Source: Geminicoccaceae bacterium
GTDB lineage: Bacteria > Pseudomonadota > Alphaproteobacteria > Geminicoccales > Geminicoccaceae
Direction: 5' to 3'
Length of the DNA stretch: 64,000 bases
NCBI GenBank assembly: GCA_028285265.1
Contig: JANQPX010000020.1
Span: forward strand, 186,001-250,000
A program made the translations under genes and the position numbers. The notes beneath the pieces were generated by a model. The model did no database searches and was not told the DNA's origin. It saw nothing but the letters and a program-made list of their open reading frames with translations. The stretch's first letter is position 1; each line of letters starts with the position of its first letter. Shown here piece after piece: positions 18,263-27,400 of this stretch.

Positions 18263-19149
18263 TCGAGTTTATCAATTTCCACCTTATTCCGGGCATTGTT
18301 CTCGGTAGCATCTATGCGCTCGGCGCGATTGGCATCACGCTCACGTTCGGCATCCTACGCTTCGCCAATTTTGCCCATGGCGAAATTATGACATTTGCTG
18401 TTTATGTCACCCTTACGCTGATTTGGATCACCGGCTTCCATCCGCTGGTGCTTTTGCCTCTTTCCATGGTGATCACATCGGCCCTGACGCTGGGCGTCGA
18501 CCGTCTGTTCTTCAAACCGCTTCGTGCCAGCCCAGCGATCATCCTTGTGATGGCCTCATTCGGCCTGATGCTGATGATTCGTTCGGTCACCCAGTTCAGC
18601 TGGGGGGTGCAGTTACAGAGCTTTCAACCAGGCATTCAGCGCCCCTACGTTCTGTTCGACGCACTTCGCATCTCCCCCAAACATGTGGTCATCGTCATTG
18701 CCGCCATCGTGTTAATGCTTCTCATTCACTATCTCCTGACGCGCACCAAGATTGGCAAAGCAATGCGCGCCATGGCCGACAGCCCGGAGCTTGCCCGACT
18801 GACCGGCATCGAGACCGAGCGGGTCATCAAAGCCACGTGGATCATTGGCGCCAGTTTGGCTGCGGCAGCAGGCTGCTTCTTGGCAATCGACACCCATGTT
18901 GAGACGATGATGGGGTTCAAGATTCTGTTGCCTCTCTTCGCATCGGCGATTCTAGGCGGTGTCGGAAGTCCGTATGGCGCAATGGCCGGCGGCCTTGTGA
19001 TTGGTATTGCCGAGGAAATATCGACATACCCATGGATCGGCGATGCACCACTGGTGCCACCGGGCTACAAAGCTGGAGTCGCCTTTGCGCTGATGGTGGT
19101 CATGCTGATTTGGCGACCATCAGGCCTGTTCCGGGGGAGAGTTTTCTGA
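18259..19149 (+). CDS. Branched-chain-type ABC transporter permease (LivH-like)
   Basis: 296 residues, GTG start overlapping the stop of the LivF-like gene. About eight hydrophobic segments are visible. The family-typical N-terminal GSIYALGAIGITLTFGILRFANFAHGE and the C-terminal coupling stretch LFASAILGGVGSPYGAMAGG identify the LivH permease, which forms the inner-membrane channel with the LivM-like partner. Nothing in the gene indicates substrate. Confidence 0.88.
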   Translation: MIEFINFHLIPGIVLGSIYALGAIGITLTFGILRFANFAHGEIMTFAVYVTLTLIWITGFHPLVLLPLSMVITSALTLGVDRLFFKPLRASPAIILVMASFGLMLMIRSVTQFSWGVQLQSFQPGIQRPYVLFDALRISPKHVVIVIAAIVLMLLIHYLLTRTKIGKAMRAMADSPELARLTGIETERVIKATWIIGASLAAAAGCFLAIDTHVETMMGFKILLPLFASAILGGVGSPYGAMAGGLVIGIAEEISTYPWIGDAPLVPPGYKAGVAFALMVVMLIWRPSGLFRGRVF

Positions 19150-19246
19150 TGCTGTTCACCAACAGTTCGAACACTCTTGCTCTCTCTCGACAGGGCGACG
19201 AATCGATCGTCATCGGTGCCGTCTTCGCGCGTTGGATGAGTCGATA

Positions 19247-20221
19247 ATGGAGCAGATGTATGGAATCAGTCTCTACATTGTTTCGCTTCTGACCTTCGGC
19301 GGAATTTATGCGGTCATGGCCCTCGGACTGAATGTTCAGTGGGGGTTCACCGGCATGTTCAACGCTGGCATCGCCGGCTTCTTCGCCGTTGGCGCCTATA
19401 CCAGCGCGTTATTGACGACAGCTGCTTCCGAACGACATATCGGCGGCCTCGACCTGCCGATCATCCTAGGATTCGTCGCTGCAATGATCTTGGCCGGAAT
19501 TATCGCTTACTGCGTGGCGAAGATCTGCATCCGGCTTCGAAGCGATTATCTCGCGATCGCGACCCTTGGCATCGCTGAAATCCTGCGTTTAATGTTCAAG
19601 AATGAAACTTGGGCGACCAACGGCCCTCGCGGTGTTTCCTTGATCCCGAAGCCGTTTGAGACCCTGCCCGAACCATGGAACCATCTGGCCTTTATGGCTA
19701 TGGTGCTGCTGATCGTTTTTGTTCTCTATTTGCTTCTCGAGCGTGCAAGAAAAGCCCCGTGGGGGCGCGTGATGACGGCGAGCCGAGAGAACGAGCCGGC
19801 CACACGCGCTGCTGGTAAGGATGTTGATCGTCTGAGGATCGAAGCCTTCGTCCTTGGTTCCATGTTCATGGGCCTAGGCGGCGCACTCACTGCTCACTAT
19901 CTCAAGTTCATTGATCCCAACGCTGCCGATCCGCTTACCGCAACGTTCCTTGTTTGGGTTATGCTGATTTGTGGCGGCAGCGCCAACAACAAGGGCGCTA
20001 TCCTCGGCGCCATCTTGATTTGGACGATCTGGTCGGCAACTGAATTGCTGACGAGCCGCCTGCCTGACGAATTTGCCATTCGCACAGCTTATGTGCGGGT
20101 CTTTCTGATCGGACTTTTACTACAAATCGTGCTACAGCGTTTTCCCAACGGTATCCTTCCGGAGAAACGAGAGGCTGCCTTAAGTTCTGAGCGGGAGTCC
20201 CGTTCACAAACCCAACACTAG
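19247..20221 (+). CDS. Branched-chain-type ABC transporter permease (LivM-like)
   Basis: 324 residues from the ATG at 19247. A TTG five codons upstream is the alternative. It opens with hydrophobic segments containing GGIYAVMALGLNVQWGFTGMFNAGIAGFFAVGAY-type LivM sequence (LNVQWGFTGMFN is the diagnostic part). RLRSDYLAIATLGIAEI and LICGGSANNKGAILGA complete it. A 97-bp gap separates it from the LivH-like gene, longer than the other junctions in this operon but without a visible terminator. Confidence 0.87.
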   Translation: MEQMYGISLYIVSLLTFGGIYAVMALGLNVQWGFTGMFNAGIAGFFAVGAYTSALLTTAASERHIGGLDLPIILGFVAAMILAGIIAYCVAKICIRLRSDYLAIATLGIAEILRLMFKNETWATNGPRGVSLIPKPFETLPEPWNHLAFMAMVLLIVFVLYLLLERARKAPWGRVMTASRENEPATRAAGKDVDRLRIEAFVLGSMFMGLGGALTAHYLKFIDPNAADPLTATFLVWVMLICGGSANNKGAILGAILIWTIWSATELLTSRLPDEFAIRTAYVRVFLIGLLLQIVLQRFPNGILPEKREAALSSERESRSQTQH

Positions 20222-20241
20222 AAGAAGTAAAGGAGGCACCA

Positions 20242-21453
20242 ATGACATCCACGATCAAACGTCTCACCATGGCCGTGTCGGCGTTCGCGCTGCTTGCGGG
20301 CACGGCGAACGCTGCTGACATCAATGTTGGCTCTGTCGCCGGTGTTACCGGTCCGATCGCCGAGCTGGTCGCTCCCATCGTTGCTGGCCGCAACCTCGCT
20401 GCTGAGCATGTCAACAGCCAGGGCGGTCTGTTAGGCGGCGACAACTACAACCTGGTTCTCGCTGATAGCCAATGTGATCCGAAAGCTGGCGTCGATGCTG
20501 GCGGTAAGGTCGTGAATGTCGAGCAGGTTGTTGCGATCATCGGTGCAAGCTGTTCTGGCGCCACCAATGGTATGGTGCAGTCCGTCACCATCCCGGCTGG
20601 CGTGGTCTCGGTCTCGGATAGCGCAACCGCCCCGTCGATTACCGATCTCGAAGACAATGACTTGGTCTTCCGTGTAGCTCCTTCAGATGCATATCAGGGC
20701 CTCGCTATCGCCCAGCTTGCCATTGACCAAGGCTACAAAAAGCTTGCCATGACGTATGCGAATGACGACTACAACGCCGGCATCGCAGCGGTTTTCGAAC
20801 AAGCTTTCCAGGACCTTGGCGGTGAGATCACTGCAAACCAGGCGCACGAGCCCAATAAGGCATCCTACCGCTCAGAACTCTCGACGCTTGCTGGCGGTGA
20901 TGCAGAGGGTCTTGCAATCTTCGCATATTATGGCGGCAGCGGTATCACTATTATCCGCAACTCGCTGGAAAACGGTCTCTTTGAAAAATTCATGGCTGCG
21001 GACGGAATGTTCGATGCTTCGGTGATCGAGCAAATTGGCGCCGATATCCTGCGCGATAACATCTTCATCACGCAATCGGCATCGGACTACGCTGACGACA
21101 GCTATAAGGCGTTTGCCGACGCCTTCGAGGCGACCGGCAACGACCCTGTCGCGCCGTATGCTGCTCATGGCTACGACGCGTCGTTCCTTCTTGCACTTGC
21201 CATCGAAAAAGCCGGCAGTGCCGACCGCAGCGCCATCGGTGCCGCCCTTCGCGAAGTCGCCAATGAGCCTGGAACTGTGATCAGGCCTGGCGAGTGGGAA
21301 AAGGCCAAAGCCGCCATCGCAGCAGGCGAGGACATCAATTATGAGGGCGCCTCCGGTAACGTTGACTTCGATGAAGCTGGCGACGTCGGCGGCATTTACT
21401 CCGTCAACACGATCGGTGCAGATGGAACTTGGGAAACCAACCTCATCCAGTAA
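20242..21453 (+). CDS. Periplasmic substrate-binding protein of the branched-chain-type importer (LivK-like)
   Basis: 403 residues. A signal peptide ends at TANA/AD near residue 25, sending the protein to the periplasm. The mature part is a type I periplasmic binding fold: GSVAGVTGPIAELV at the N-terminus, IIGASCSGATNGM, and the hinge region YANDDYNAGIAAVFEQAF. An AAGGAGGC ribosome site precedes ATG. It is last in the operon, followed by a terminator. The ligand cannot be read from sequence; context points to an amine, amino acid or ureide linked to the N-methylglutamate route. Confidence 0.88.
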   Translation: MTSTIKRLTMAVSAFALLAGTANAADINVGSVAGVTGPIAELVAPIVAGRNLAAEHVNSQGGLLGGDNYNLVLADSQCDPKAGVDAGGKVVNVEQVVAIIGASCSGATNGMVQSVTIPAGVVSVSDSATAPSITDLEDNDLVFRVAPSDAYQGLAIAQLAIDQGYKKLAMTYANDDYNAGIAAVFEQAFQDLGGEITANQAHEPNKASYRSELSTLAGGDAEGLAIFAYYGGSGITIIRNSLENGLFEKFMAADGMFDASVIEQIGADILRDNIFITQSASDYADDSYKAFADAFEATGNDPVAPYAAHGYDASFLLALAIEKAGSADRSAIGAALREVANEPGTVIRPGEWEKAKAAIAAGEDINYEGASGNVDFDEAGDVGGIYSVNTIGADGTWETNLIQ

Positions 21454-21485
21454 TCAAGTGACCTTCTCACTGACGTGATGAGACG

Positions 21486-21518
21486 GCGGCCGGGGCTAAA
21501 GAGCTTCGGCCGCTTTTT
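21486..21518 (+). terminator. Rho-independent terminator of the importer operon
   Basis: GCGGCCG (21486-21492) pairs with CGGCCGC (21507-21513), with an inner GCT/AGC pairing, and is followed by TTTTT. It lies 33 bp after the binding-protein stop. Confidence 0.85.
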
Positions 21519-22174
21519 ATCACACATAGCAGATCGATAGTAATCTTCAAGAAAGAGCAAAATCTGAATTCATCGATCTTGTTTTCAGATATCGTTTTGA
21601 CACATTTCAGGAACATGTTAATCGCATTCTTCGAATAAGAACTCACAAGATCACGCATTTATTCTTTTCGTACAAATAGAATAGATCAATGCACTTATAT
21701 ACATGACACCAAATATTTGCCACCCAGGCAGAAATTGGGATCGCCTACAATCAGCTCACGTCTTGGCCCAAAGACGTCAACCCACCACGTTGATGTGATA
21801 TTTATGGGCTGGTTCAGTTGTGGCTTCTCTGGTCTAGAGCTTGCAGAGCCGGCCTTCATAGGCCCGGATTTGCAGAACCCAATCCTGTCGTCTGATCGAA
21901 GCTTTGTGCGCTCAATTCAGCAAGACATGATCGTGTCTATTGGCTGACTTGCCCATCGATTGTCGTGAAGAAAAGTGGCTAATCAGTTAGGCATCGATCT
22001 AATCGGTTCCGGCATTAATCCGGCGGATTCTTAAAGACTTGCAAGTGATGGCCATGCTGGCCTAGGCTTTATCTTCGTCACCGGTGTAAAAGCAGGACAG
22101 TCGTAGTCCGACGAGCAAGCAAGATGTCGTCCTCAGTTTTTCAATAGCTGCAGATCACTTTAGGGAGGGGAATC
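21519..22174. other. AT-richer intergenic region before the Gly-Lys repeat gene
   Basis: 656 bp. The first 200 bp are clearly richer in A/T than the surroundings. A 76-codon plus frame at 21717 starts at TTG without a ribosome site and resembles nothing. The region probably contains the promoter of the Gly-Lys repeat gene, whose ribosome site AGGGAGGGGA lies at its end. Confidence 0.55.
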
Positions 22175-22567
22175 ATGCCCAGATCCAATGCGTCGACATT
22201 AGAAGACATCAATAAGGAACTTGAGAACCTTGGCGCCTTGGTGCGAAGCCTTTCGACTCAGCTTTCAAGTATCAGAGCACGCGTAACCGATCTTGAAGAA
22301 TGGAGCTGGGCGGACGGGGGAGATGAGGCCGGCGGATCGAATGCCGCACTCGCCTTGGGTAAGGGTAAAGGCAAAGGAAAGGGCAAAAGCGAGGGCAAAG
22401 GTAAAGGGAAGGGTAAAGGTAAGGGTAAGGGTAAGGGCAAAAGCGAGGGCAAAGGCAAAGGGAAGGGTAAGGGTAAGGGTAAGGGCAAAAGCGAGGGCAA
22501 AGGCAAAGGGAAGGGCAAAGGTAAGGGTAAGGGCAAAGGGAAGGGTAAGGGCAAAGCTGCAGCCTGA
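22175..22567 (+). CDS. Gly-Lys repeat protein with N-terminal coiled coil (histone-tail-like), undescribed
   Basis: 130 residues behind a strong GGGAGGGG site. Residues 9-43 form a helix with hydrophobic residues at heptad spacing (LEDINKELENLGALVRSL then IRARVTDLEEW), predicting a coiled-coil oligomer. Residues 44-61 are an acidic, Gly-rich linker. Residues 62-127 are 30 Gly-Lys dipeptides in blocks of 5, 8, 7 and 10, separated by three Ser-Glu pairs, and the protein ends AAA. The alternation of small and basic residues recalls the GKGGKGLGKGG histone H4 tail. Synonymous codons vary along the tail (GGT, GGC, GGG, GGA; AAA, AAG). No transport signal is present, so it is cytoplasmic. JmjC and SET genes follow, making the tail lysines plausible substrates. 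Function is inferred only. Confidence 0.82.
   Translation: MPRSNASTLEDINKELENLGALVRSLSTQLSSIRARVTDLEEWSWADGGDEAGGSNAALALGKGKGKGKGKSEGKGKGKGKGKGKGKGKSEGKGKGKGKGKGKGKSEGKGKGKGKGKGKGKGKGKGKAAA
22358..22555 (+). repeat. Imperfect hexanucleotide repeat coding for Gly-Lys
   Basis: About 33 tandem units of the type GGNAAR, interrupted by AGCGAG (Ser-Glu) at three places. Third-position changes between units show that the tract is not a pure recent slippage product. All units stay in frame, and 30 of them encode Gly-Lys. Confidence 0.9.
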
Positions 22568-22571
22568 TCTG

Positions 22572-22614
22572 AGATGAGGGGGGCGGCGCACTGACAGAGG
22601 ACGCCGCCTCATCT
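22572..22614 (+). promoter_or_regulatory. Strong stem-loop between the Gly-Lys repeat gene and the JmjC gene
   Basis: AGATGAGG (22572-22579) plus CGGCG (22584-22588) pair with CGCCG (22602-22606) plus CCTCATCT (22607-22614). This makes a 13-bp stem with a four-G bulge and a 13-base loop, 5 bp after the repeat-gene stop. No run of T follows, so it is more likely an attenuator or 3'-end stabiliser than a full terminator. It could keep the repeat-protein transcript abundant relative to the enzyme. Confidence 0.65.
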
Positions 22615-22673
22615 TCAATCGTTCATTTCAATCAGCGCTCTGCGCGCATATCGCGCCTGTGCCTATAGCGCAG

Positions 22674-23882
22674 ATGAGCTTTACTTTTGGCACACCTAAC
22701 TTGCCAAGTGAGATTGCCAAGATGTCCGAATTCGCGAGATCAAAAGAGAGTCTTTGGCGCGCGCTTCAGGATGCTGCCCGGTTTGATGAAACCGTTGGCA
22801 TTGATGCACAGCACTTCGAAAGAATGTTGAAGCGCCACATTACGCCTTGTCCTTTTTCAGAAGCCAATCTCTTCGGACGCATGCTCCTTGGCGAGCCCTA
22901 CATTTTGACTGGTTTCCCATCGCCTCTTCAGGGTTCATTACATGACGTGTCAGACGATGAAGCAGGCTCCGCTGTTATGGAATGGCTTGGACGGAATGGC
23001 AGCGATGACCGGCACAGGCTTTATGTTGGGCCGACAGGTGTTCGACGAGATCTCACACTCGAAGAAATCGCAGTAAAGTGGGAAGCTGATCGAACGCGTT
23101 TCGGTGTAACCGACCTGCACATCAAACATACAAATGTCGAAGACGTCATCGACACTGACACCTTGAGTGCCTTCAATATCCTCGCCCACGCAAGCGCTAT
23201 GGCTTTTGAGCAAGAGATGTTCAGCTTGGTGATCAGTTCGCGAGGGCAGGTGACGGACTCGCATTCGGATGCGCCGGACAGCAGCAACTATTGCTTTACT
23301 GGACAGAAGCTATGGCTCGCTTGGGACACTTATGAAGGCATGAGACATGGCCTGCAGGATGTCGACCGCATGCCCTTGGCGGGCAAAGCACACTTTGACA
23401 TGGAAACTTGGCTTTCACTCAAGAGCGCTCGCTGGCTTCTGGTCAACCCTGGCGAAACGCTCTTTCTACCGGCCCACCTCACGCACAAGGTCATAACGCT
23501 CAAGCGTTATGTCGGAATTGGTGGCTTCTTTATTGCTTTGCCGAACTGTCTCCGGGTGATGGAGCATTGGGTCTCTCGTGTTCCTCTATGGTCCAAACGT
23601 GACGTCGACGGCGAGCGGGACGGCCTATTGGGCGATATCGCTGAGGAAATCAGCAGCAAGATCGTGGCGCTTCGCGGTGCGACAAAGCGTGAACGCCGAC
23701 GGTGGGGTTATGACTACCTAGAAGAAGCAGCACAGCATTTTATCAAGAGTCGTCGACCAGCTAAGCTGCGTCAACTCTGGTCGGATCCGCGATTTCGCTG
23801 CGTTGCAGAAACGATCGATGTTCCTTGGCCATGCGGATCCCAGCGTAGTACAAGCAACGAACCAGTTTTGATGAGTCACTAG
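22674..23882 (+). CDS. JmjC-type Fe(II)/2-oxoglutarate-dependent oxygenase (protein hydroxylase or lysine demethylase)
   Basis: 402 residues from the ATG at 22674; a GTG five codons earlier (22659) is the alternative, and neither has a strong ribosome site. The double-stranded beta-helix core shows His197-x-Asp199 in TDSHSDAPDSSNYCF, then GQKLWLAW, whose lysine is in place to bind 2-oxoglutarate. The third iron ligand His271 lies in NPGETLFLPAHLTHKV, matching the PGE-LF-P-xxx-H pattern of JmjC proteins. The C-terminal 110 residues are basic and rich in Arg (TKRERRRWGY). JmjC enzymes hydroxylate protein side chains or remove N-methyl groups as formaldehyde. It lies 106 bp downstream of the repeat gene on the same strand and 10 bp from the convergent SET gene. 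Confidence 0.82.
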   Translation: MSFTFGTPNLPSEIAKMSEFARSKESLWRALQDAARFDETVGIDAQHFERMLKRHITPCPFSEANLFGRMLLGEPYILTGFPSPLQGSLHDVSDDEAGSAVMEWLGRNGSDDRHRLYVGPTGVRRDLTLEEIAVKWEADRTRFGVTDLHIKHTNVEDVIDTDTLSAFNILAHASAMAFEQEMFSLVISSRGQVTDSHSDAPDSSNYCFTGQKLWLAWDTYEGMRHGLQDVDRMPLAGKAHFDMETWLSLKSARWLLVNPGETLFLPAHLTHKVITLKRYVGIGGFFIALPNCLRVMEHWVSRVPLWSKRDVDGERDGLLGDIAEEISSKIVALRGATKRERRRWGYDYLEEAAQHFIKSRRPAKLRQLWSDPRFRCVAETIDVPWPCGSQRSTSNEPVLMSH

Positions 23883-23892
23883 CCGCGAAGTT

Positions 23893-24357
23893 TTATGGCA
23901 CTGCATCGAACCAGAGTTTGGAACGATCCTTGGGGCTACCATTGTAGTTCACTGTGATCTCTTCATCAGCTTCGATGTCACGGAGCGCAGAATAGACCTG
24001 GGATTGCCGCCCCTTCGCGCTATAGCCGGCATTCGGCTGATAACTATGATTATAGAGTGATCCGTAACCGAGTGCGATTGCGACTTCACCATCACCCCAA
24101 TTGAACACATAGTCAGCAAGCGTCGTCGAGATTTTGTCGGTATAGATCTCCTGAACGGGTAATATGACCACGGGCACGCGCTCGATGACCGTGCCCTTGC
24201 TGATTTGTTTGCTTGCAAAGACCCCCCGACCCTTTCCAGGGATCTTCTTTACATAGACTAATTCGCTCTGCTGAAATGCCACGCTTCTGTTCCATCTGTG
24301 AGTTGGTGGCAATGTCTGGACGCTTGGTCTCGATGTCAAGCTGCCTTCGGCCTCCAT
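23893..24357 (-). CDS. SET-domain protein-lysine N-methyltransferase, compact bacterial type
   Basis: 154 residues, essentially one SET domain. Visible are the SET-N motif PGKGRGVFASK (residues 40-50), the pseudoknot motif YNHSYQPNA (102-110) that binds S-adenosylmethionine, and EEITVNYNG (132-140) bearing the catalytic-site tyrosine. There are no pre-SET or post-SET cysteines and no I-SET extension of note. SET enzymes methylate lysine side chains of proteins. The gene converges on the JmjC gene with 10 bp between stops and diverges from the cyclase gene. The first 25 residues are low-complexity and the start lacks a good ribosome site, so a shorter protein is possible. The Gly-Lys tail protein next door is the obvious candidate substrate, by inference. 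Confidence 0.85.
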   Translation of the reverse strand: MEAEGSLTSRPSVQTLPPTHRWNRSVAFQQSELVYVKKIPGKGRGVFASKQISKGTVIERVPVVILPVQEIYTDKISTTLADYVFNWGDGEVAIALGYGSLYNHSYQPNAGYSAKGRQSQVYSALRDIEADEEITVNYNGSPKDRSKLWFDAVP

Positions 24358-24427
24358 TTCTCACGCGCAAGGTGTATCCCGACGCAATTATTTCGTGCTA
24401 GAACTTCGCCAGCTTTCGTAGGGTGAA

Positions 24428-27400
24428 ATGTGGGACCCTGTCCGGAACTGGATAATGCCGGTGAAACTAAAAGAAACGGCCGAACGGCGTCAGATCACCA
24501 TCCTTCACTGTGACATCGTCAACTCCACAGCCATTATTGACGGGCTCGATCCTGAAGACGTCCTGTTGATCATGGAGTCGAACCTCAACCATTGGACAAG
24601 AATCGTCGAGTCTTTCCGTGGAATCTTCGTCGGCTATACCGGTGACGGATTTCACGCCTATTTCGGCTATCCTATCGCCCGCGAAGATGCCGCTGCAGAT
24701 GCGGTGAGCGCTGCCCTCGAAGTTTCGCGCATGTTCGCAAAGCAAGACAACGAGGTGCAGCGCGAGCTCGAATGTCGTATTGGCATTGCAACAGGGCAGG
24801 TTGTTGTCGGCCGGCCAAGTGTTCCGCAAATCGGACAGCACTTCGTAGCGTTTGGATCCGTACCAAGTCTCGCAGCACGACTTGAGCAGGCCGCGTCTCC
24901 AGGTTGCGTCCTCGTTGACCAAGCGACAAGGAGGCTTGCGAGCACCCAATTTCAGTTCCGGGATGTCGGCATCATCCAAGCCAAAGGCTTTAAAAGCGAC
25001 GTCTTAGCCTGGCAAGTTCTGCAGGAACGTCGACCTGCTCGGCGTTTCGATACATCGGACCTCACCCCTTATGTCAACCGAGCCACTGAGCTCGGTGTGC
25101 TCTCTGATCGCTGGCAGTCCGTCACCGCCGGCAGAGGACAAGTGGTTATTTTGCAAGGCGAGGCGGGTATCGGAAAATCGCGCCTGGTTTATGAGTTCGA
25201 ACGATCGCTTGGAAGCCATCTACAGACCGCTTTTAGATTTCAATGCTCTAGCCAAAATACATCGACGGCGCTTCATCCGTGGTTTCACTGGGTCCTTAGA
25301 AACGGTGATATCCGACAACAGGATACGGCAGAAACCATCCATACCAAATTGGATCAATCCCTTCATGCCATGCTCGGTTTTTCGCGCGAGGTTGTCGCGG
25401 CGTCCGAAGCGGTCATGGGTGTACAACCTGCGGACACGGTTCAACCCGACACGTCGTCCTCTCAAAAAGTCCTGTCGCGCCTCCAGCGAGCCCTGGTGAG
25501 GAATATCATCAATGCCTCAAAGGACGCTCCGCTCTACGTGCTAGTCGAAGATATTCATTGGATGGATGCTTCGACTGAGGGATTGATTCGGCTCCTCGTT
25601 GCACGTGTTCGGCGAAAGAAGATCTTTCTCATGCTCACCTGTCGACCGCAAAGGGTTCCATCATTCGACTTCCCTCATGTCACGAATGTGACCTTAGGCA
25701 AGCTTGAGGATGAGGCCGTTTCAGAATTGGTCGCGAATTTCTTTAGCGAAGGCGAAGAGATCGTCGACCAGACGTCGTTGATGTCGACGATCGGGAAATG
25801 TGAGGGCAATCCGCTATTCGTCGAAGAATTATCGAAGCACTATCTCGAGCAGAAATCCCCAGGTTCTCTTGCCGTGGCGCATCGATCACGAGGCGTTGAC
25901 CTTCCAGTCTTGCTGCAAGCCTCTCTTCTCGAGCGAATCGACACGGCAGGCGAGGGCAAGGAGATTGCCCAACTGGCATCAGTCATCGGACGTGAGTTCG
26001 ATCGAGACATTCTCGTCAAGTTAGCGGATCAGCCCGAGGATGACGTCGATGCTATGCTCGACCAACTCAGTGCCCTTGGCATTCTGGGCCTGAACGCATT
26101 CCAGGATCGAGCCTTCTATGCCTTTCGACACGCATTGTTGCGAGAGGCCGTTTACTCCAGCCTTCTGTCTAAGGCACGAGAGGCCATTCACCTCAGGGTC
26201 GCGCGCCTCCTTGTCGACGCACGCCAAACCTATTCATCCGAGACCATCGCTCGGCATTTTGAACATGGTGGCGACCACGATAATGCGTTCGGCTATTGGC
26301 TCAAAGCGGGACAACACGCACTCGAAAGCGGCGCCACGACGGAAGCCGTCAATCTGCTCGGCAGCGCGCTACGCATGACGCAGCGCTTGGCGGATAGAGA
26401 CAGGCGGTTGGAAGATCTGGCCAGCGCCAATCTCAGCTATGGACTGGCTCTCAACGCGTCACATGGCGTGGTTGCCGAACCGATCAAGTATTTCCGAAAG
26501 GCCGAAAAGTTGGCCGCTCGTGTCGACAAAACAGATATGCTTCTGGAGTCTCTCGATTGGCAGTTCGGGATGCAGTTCAATGCTGGTGAACTGAGTGCTG
26601 CCAAGATACCAGCCCAAAAAATCAAACGTCTTGGTGTCACGCTCGGCGATCGGCGAGCGATGGCAAGTGGTTCCCAAGGCCTGGGCATGGTTCACTTCAT
26701 GCGCGGCGAGTTGACGAAAGCGCGTCACGAATTTGAACAAGGGCTTGAAGCTGCCGGGGATTATTTGTCAGGCGTCCATTGCTTCCCAAGCATGTCGCTC
26801 AGCTACCTTGCTTGGACCTACTTCATTCTCGGGAAATCATCGAAAGCAGCATCTTCCGCTAAACGCGCTATCGCCAGTGCCCGGCACGAATCGGCTGAGT
26901 CACCCCATGCCTTAGCAACGGCCTTGAGCAATTGTTCCTATGTGTTCCAGTGCCTTGGAGACGTGGAAAGCGTCTATGCCTGTGCCGCTGAGCTGATTGA
27001 GCATGCCCGAAAACATGGCGAGCTCATGTATCTCAAACGCGGCTTCATGACACGAAAATGGGCCGACTTTGTCTCAGGCGTCGAAGACCAATCGATCGAG
27101 GCGATCCGAGATCACATCGATCTTCTCTTGGAGTCAAAAGAAGAGATCGAGGTGACGTTCCATCTCGGCGTGTTAGCCGACCTGCAAATCCGGAAAGGAC
27201 GGTATCGGGAAGCAGTCGCAGCCATTGAACAAGCGCTTGAGATCGCTCACAAGAACAATGAGCTGTTCTATATGTCAGAGCTCTACCGACTTAAGGCCCA
27301 TGTCTATGACGTTGGGCCTGAGACTCTATCAAGTGGGGACGATGTCGACTACATCGCGTTGGCCAAGGCGACCGCCAAGGCGCAGAGTGCGAAAGCCTGG

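Noticed and set aside
22258..22618. Minus-strand proline/leucine- and phenylalanine-rich frames opposite the Gly-Lys gene
   Set aside because: They are the complement of the hexanucleotide repeat; the plus frame has the ribosome site, a non-repetitive N-terminus and a clean stop.
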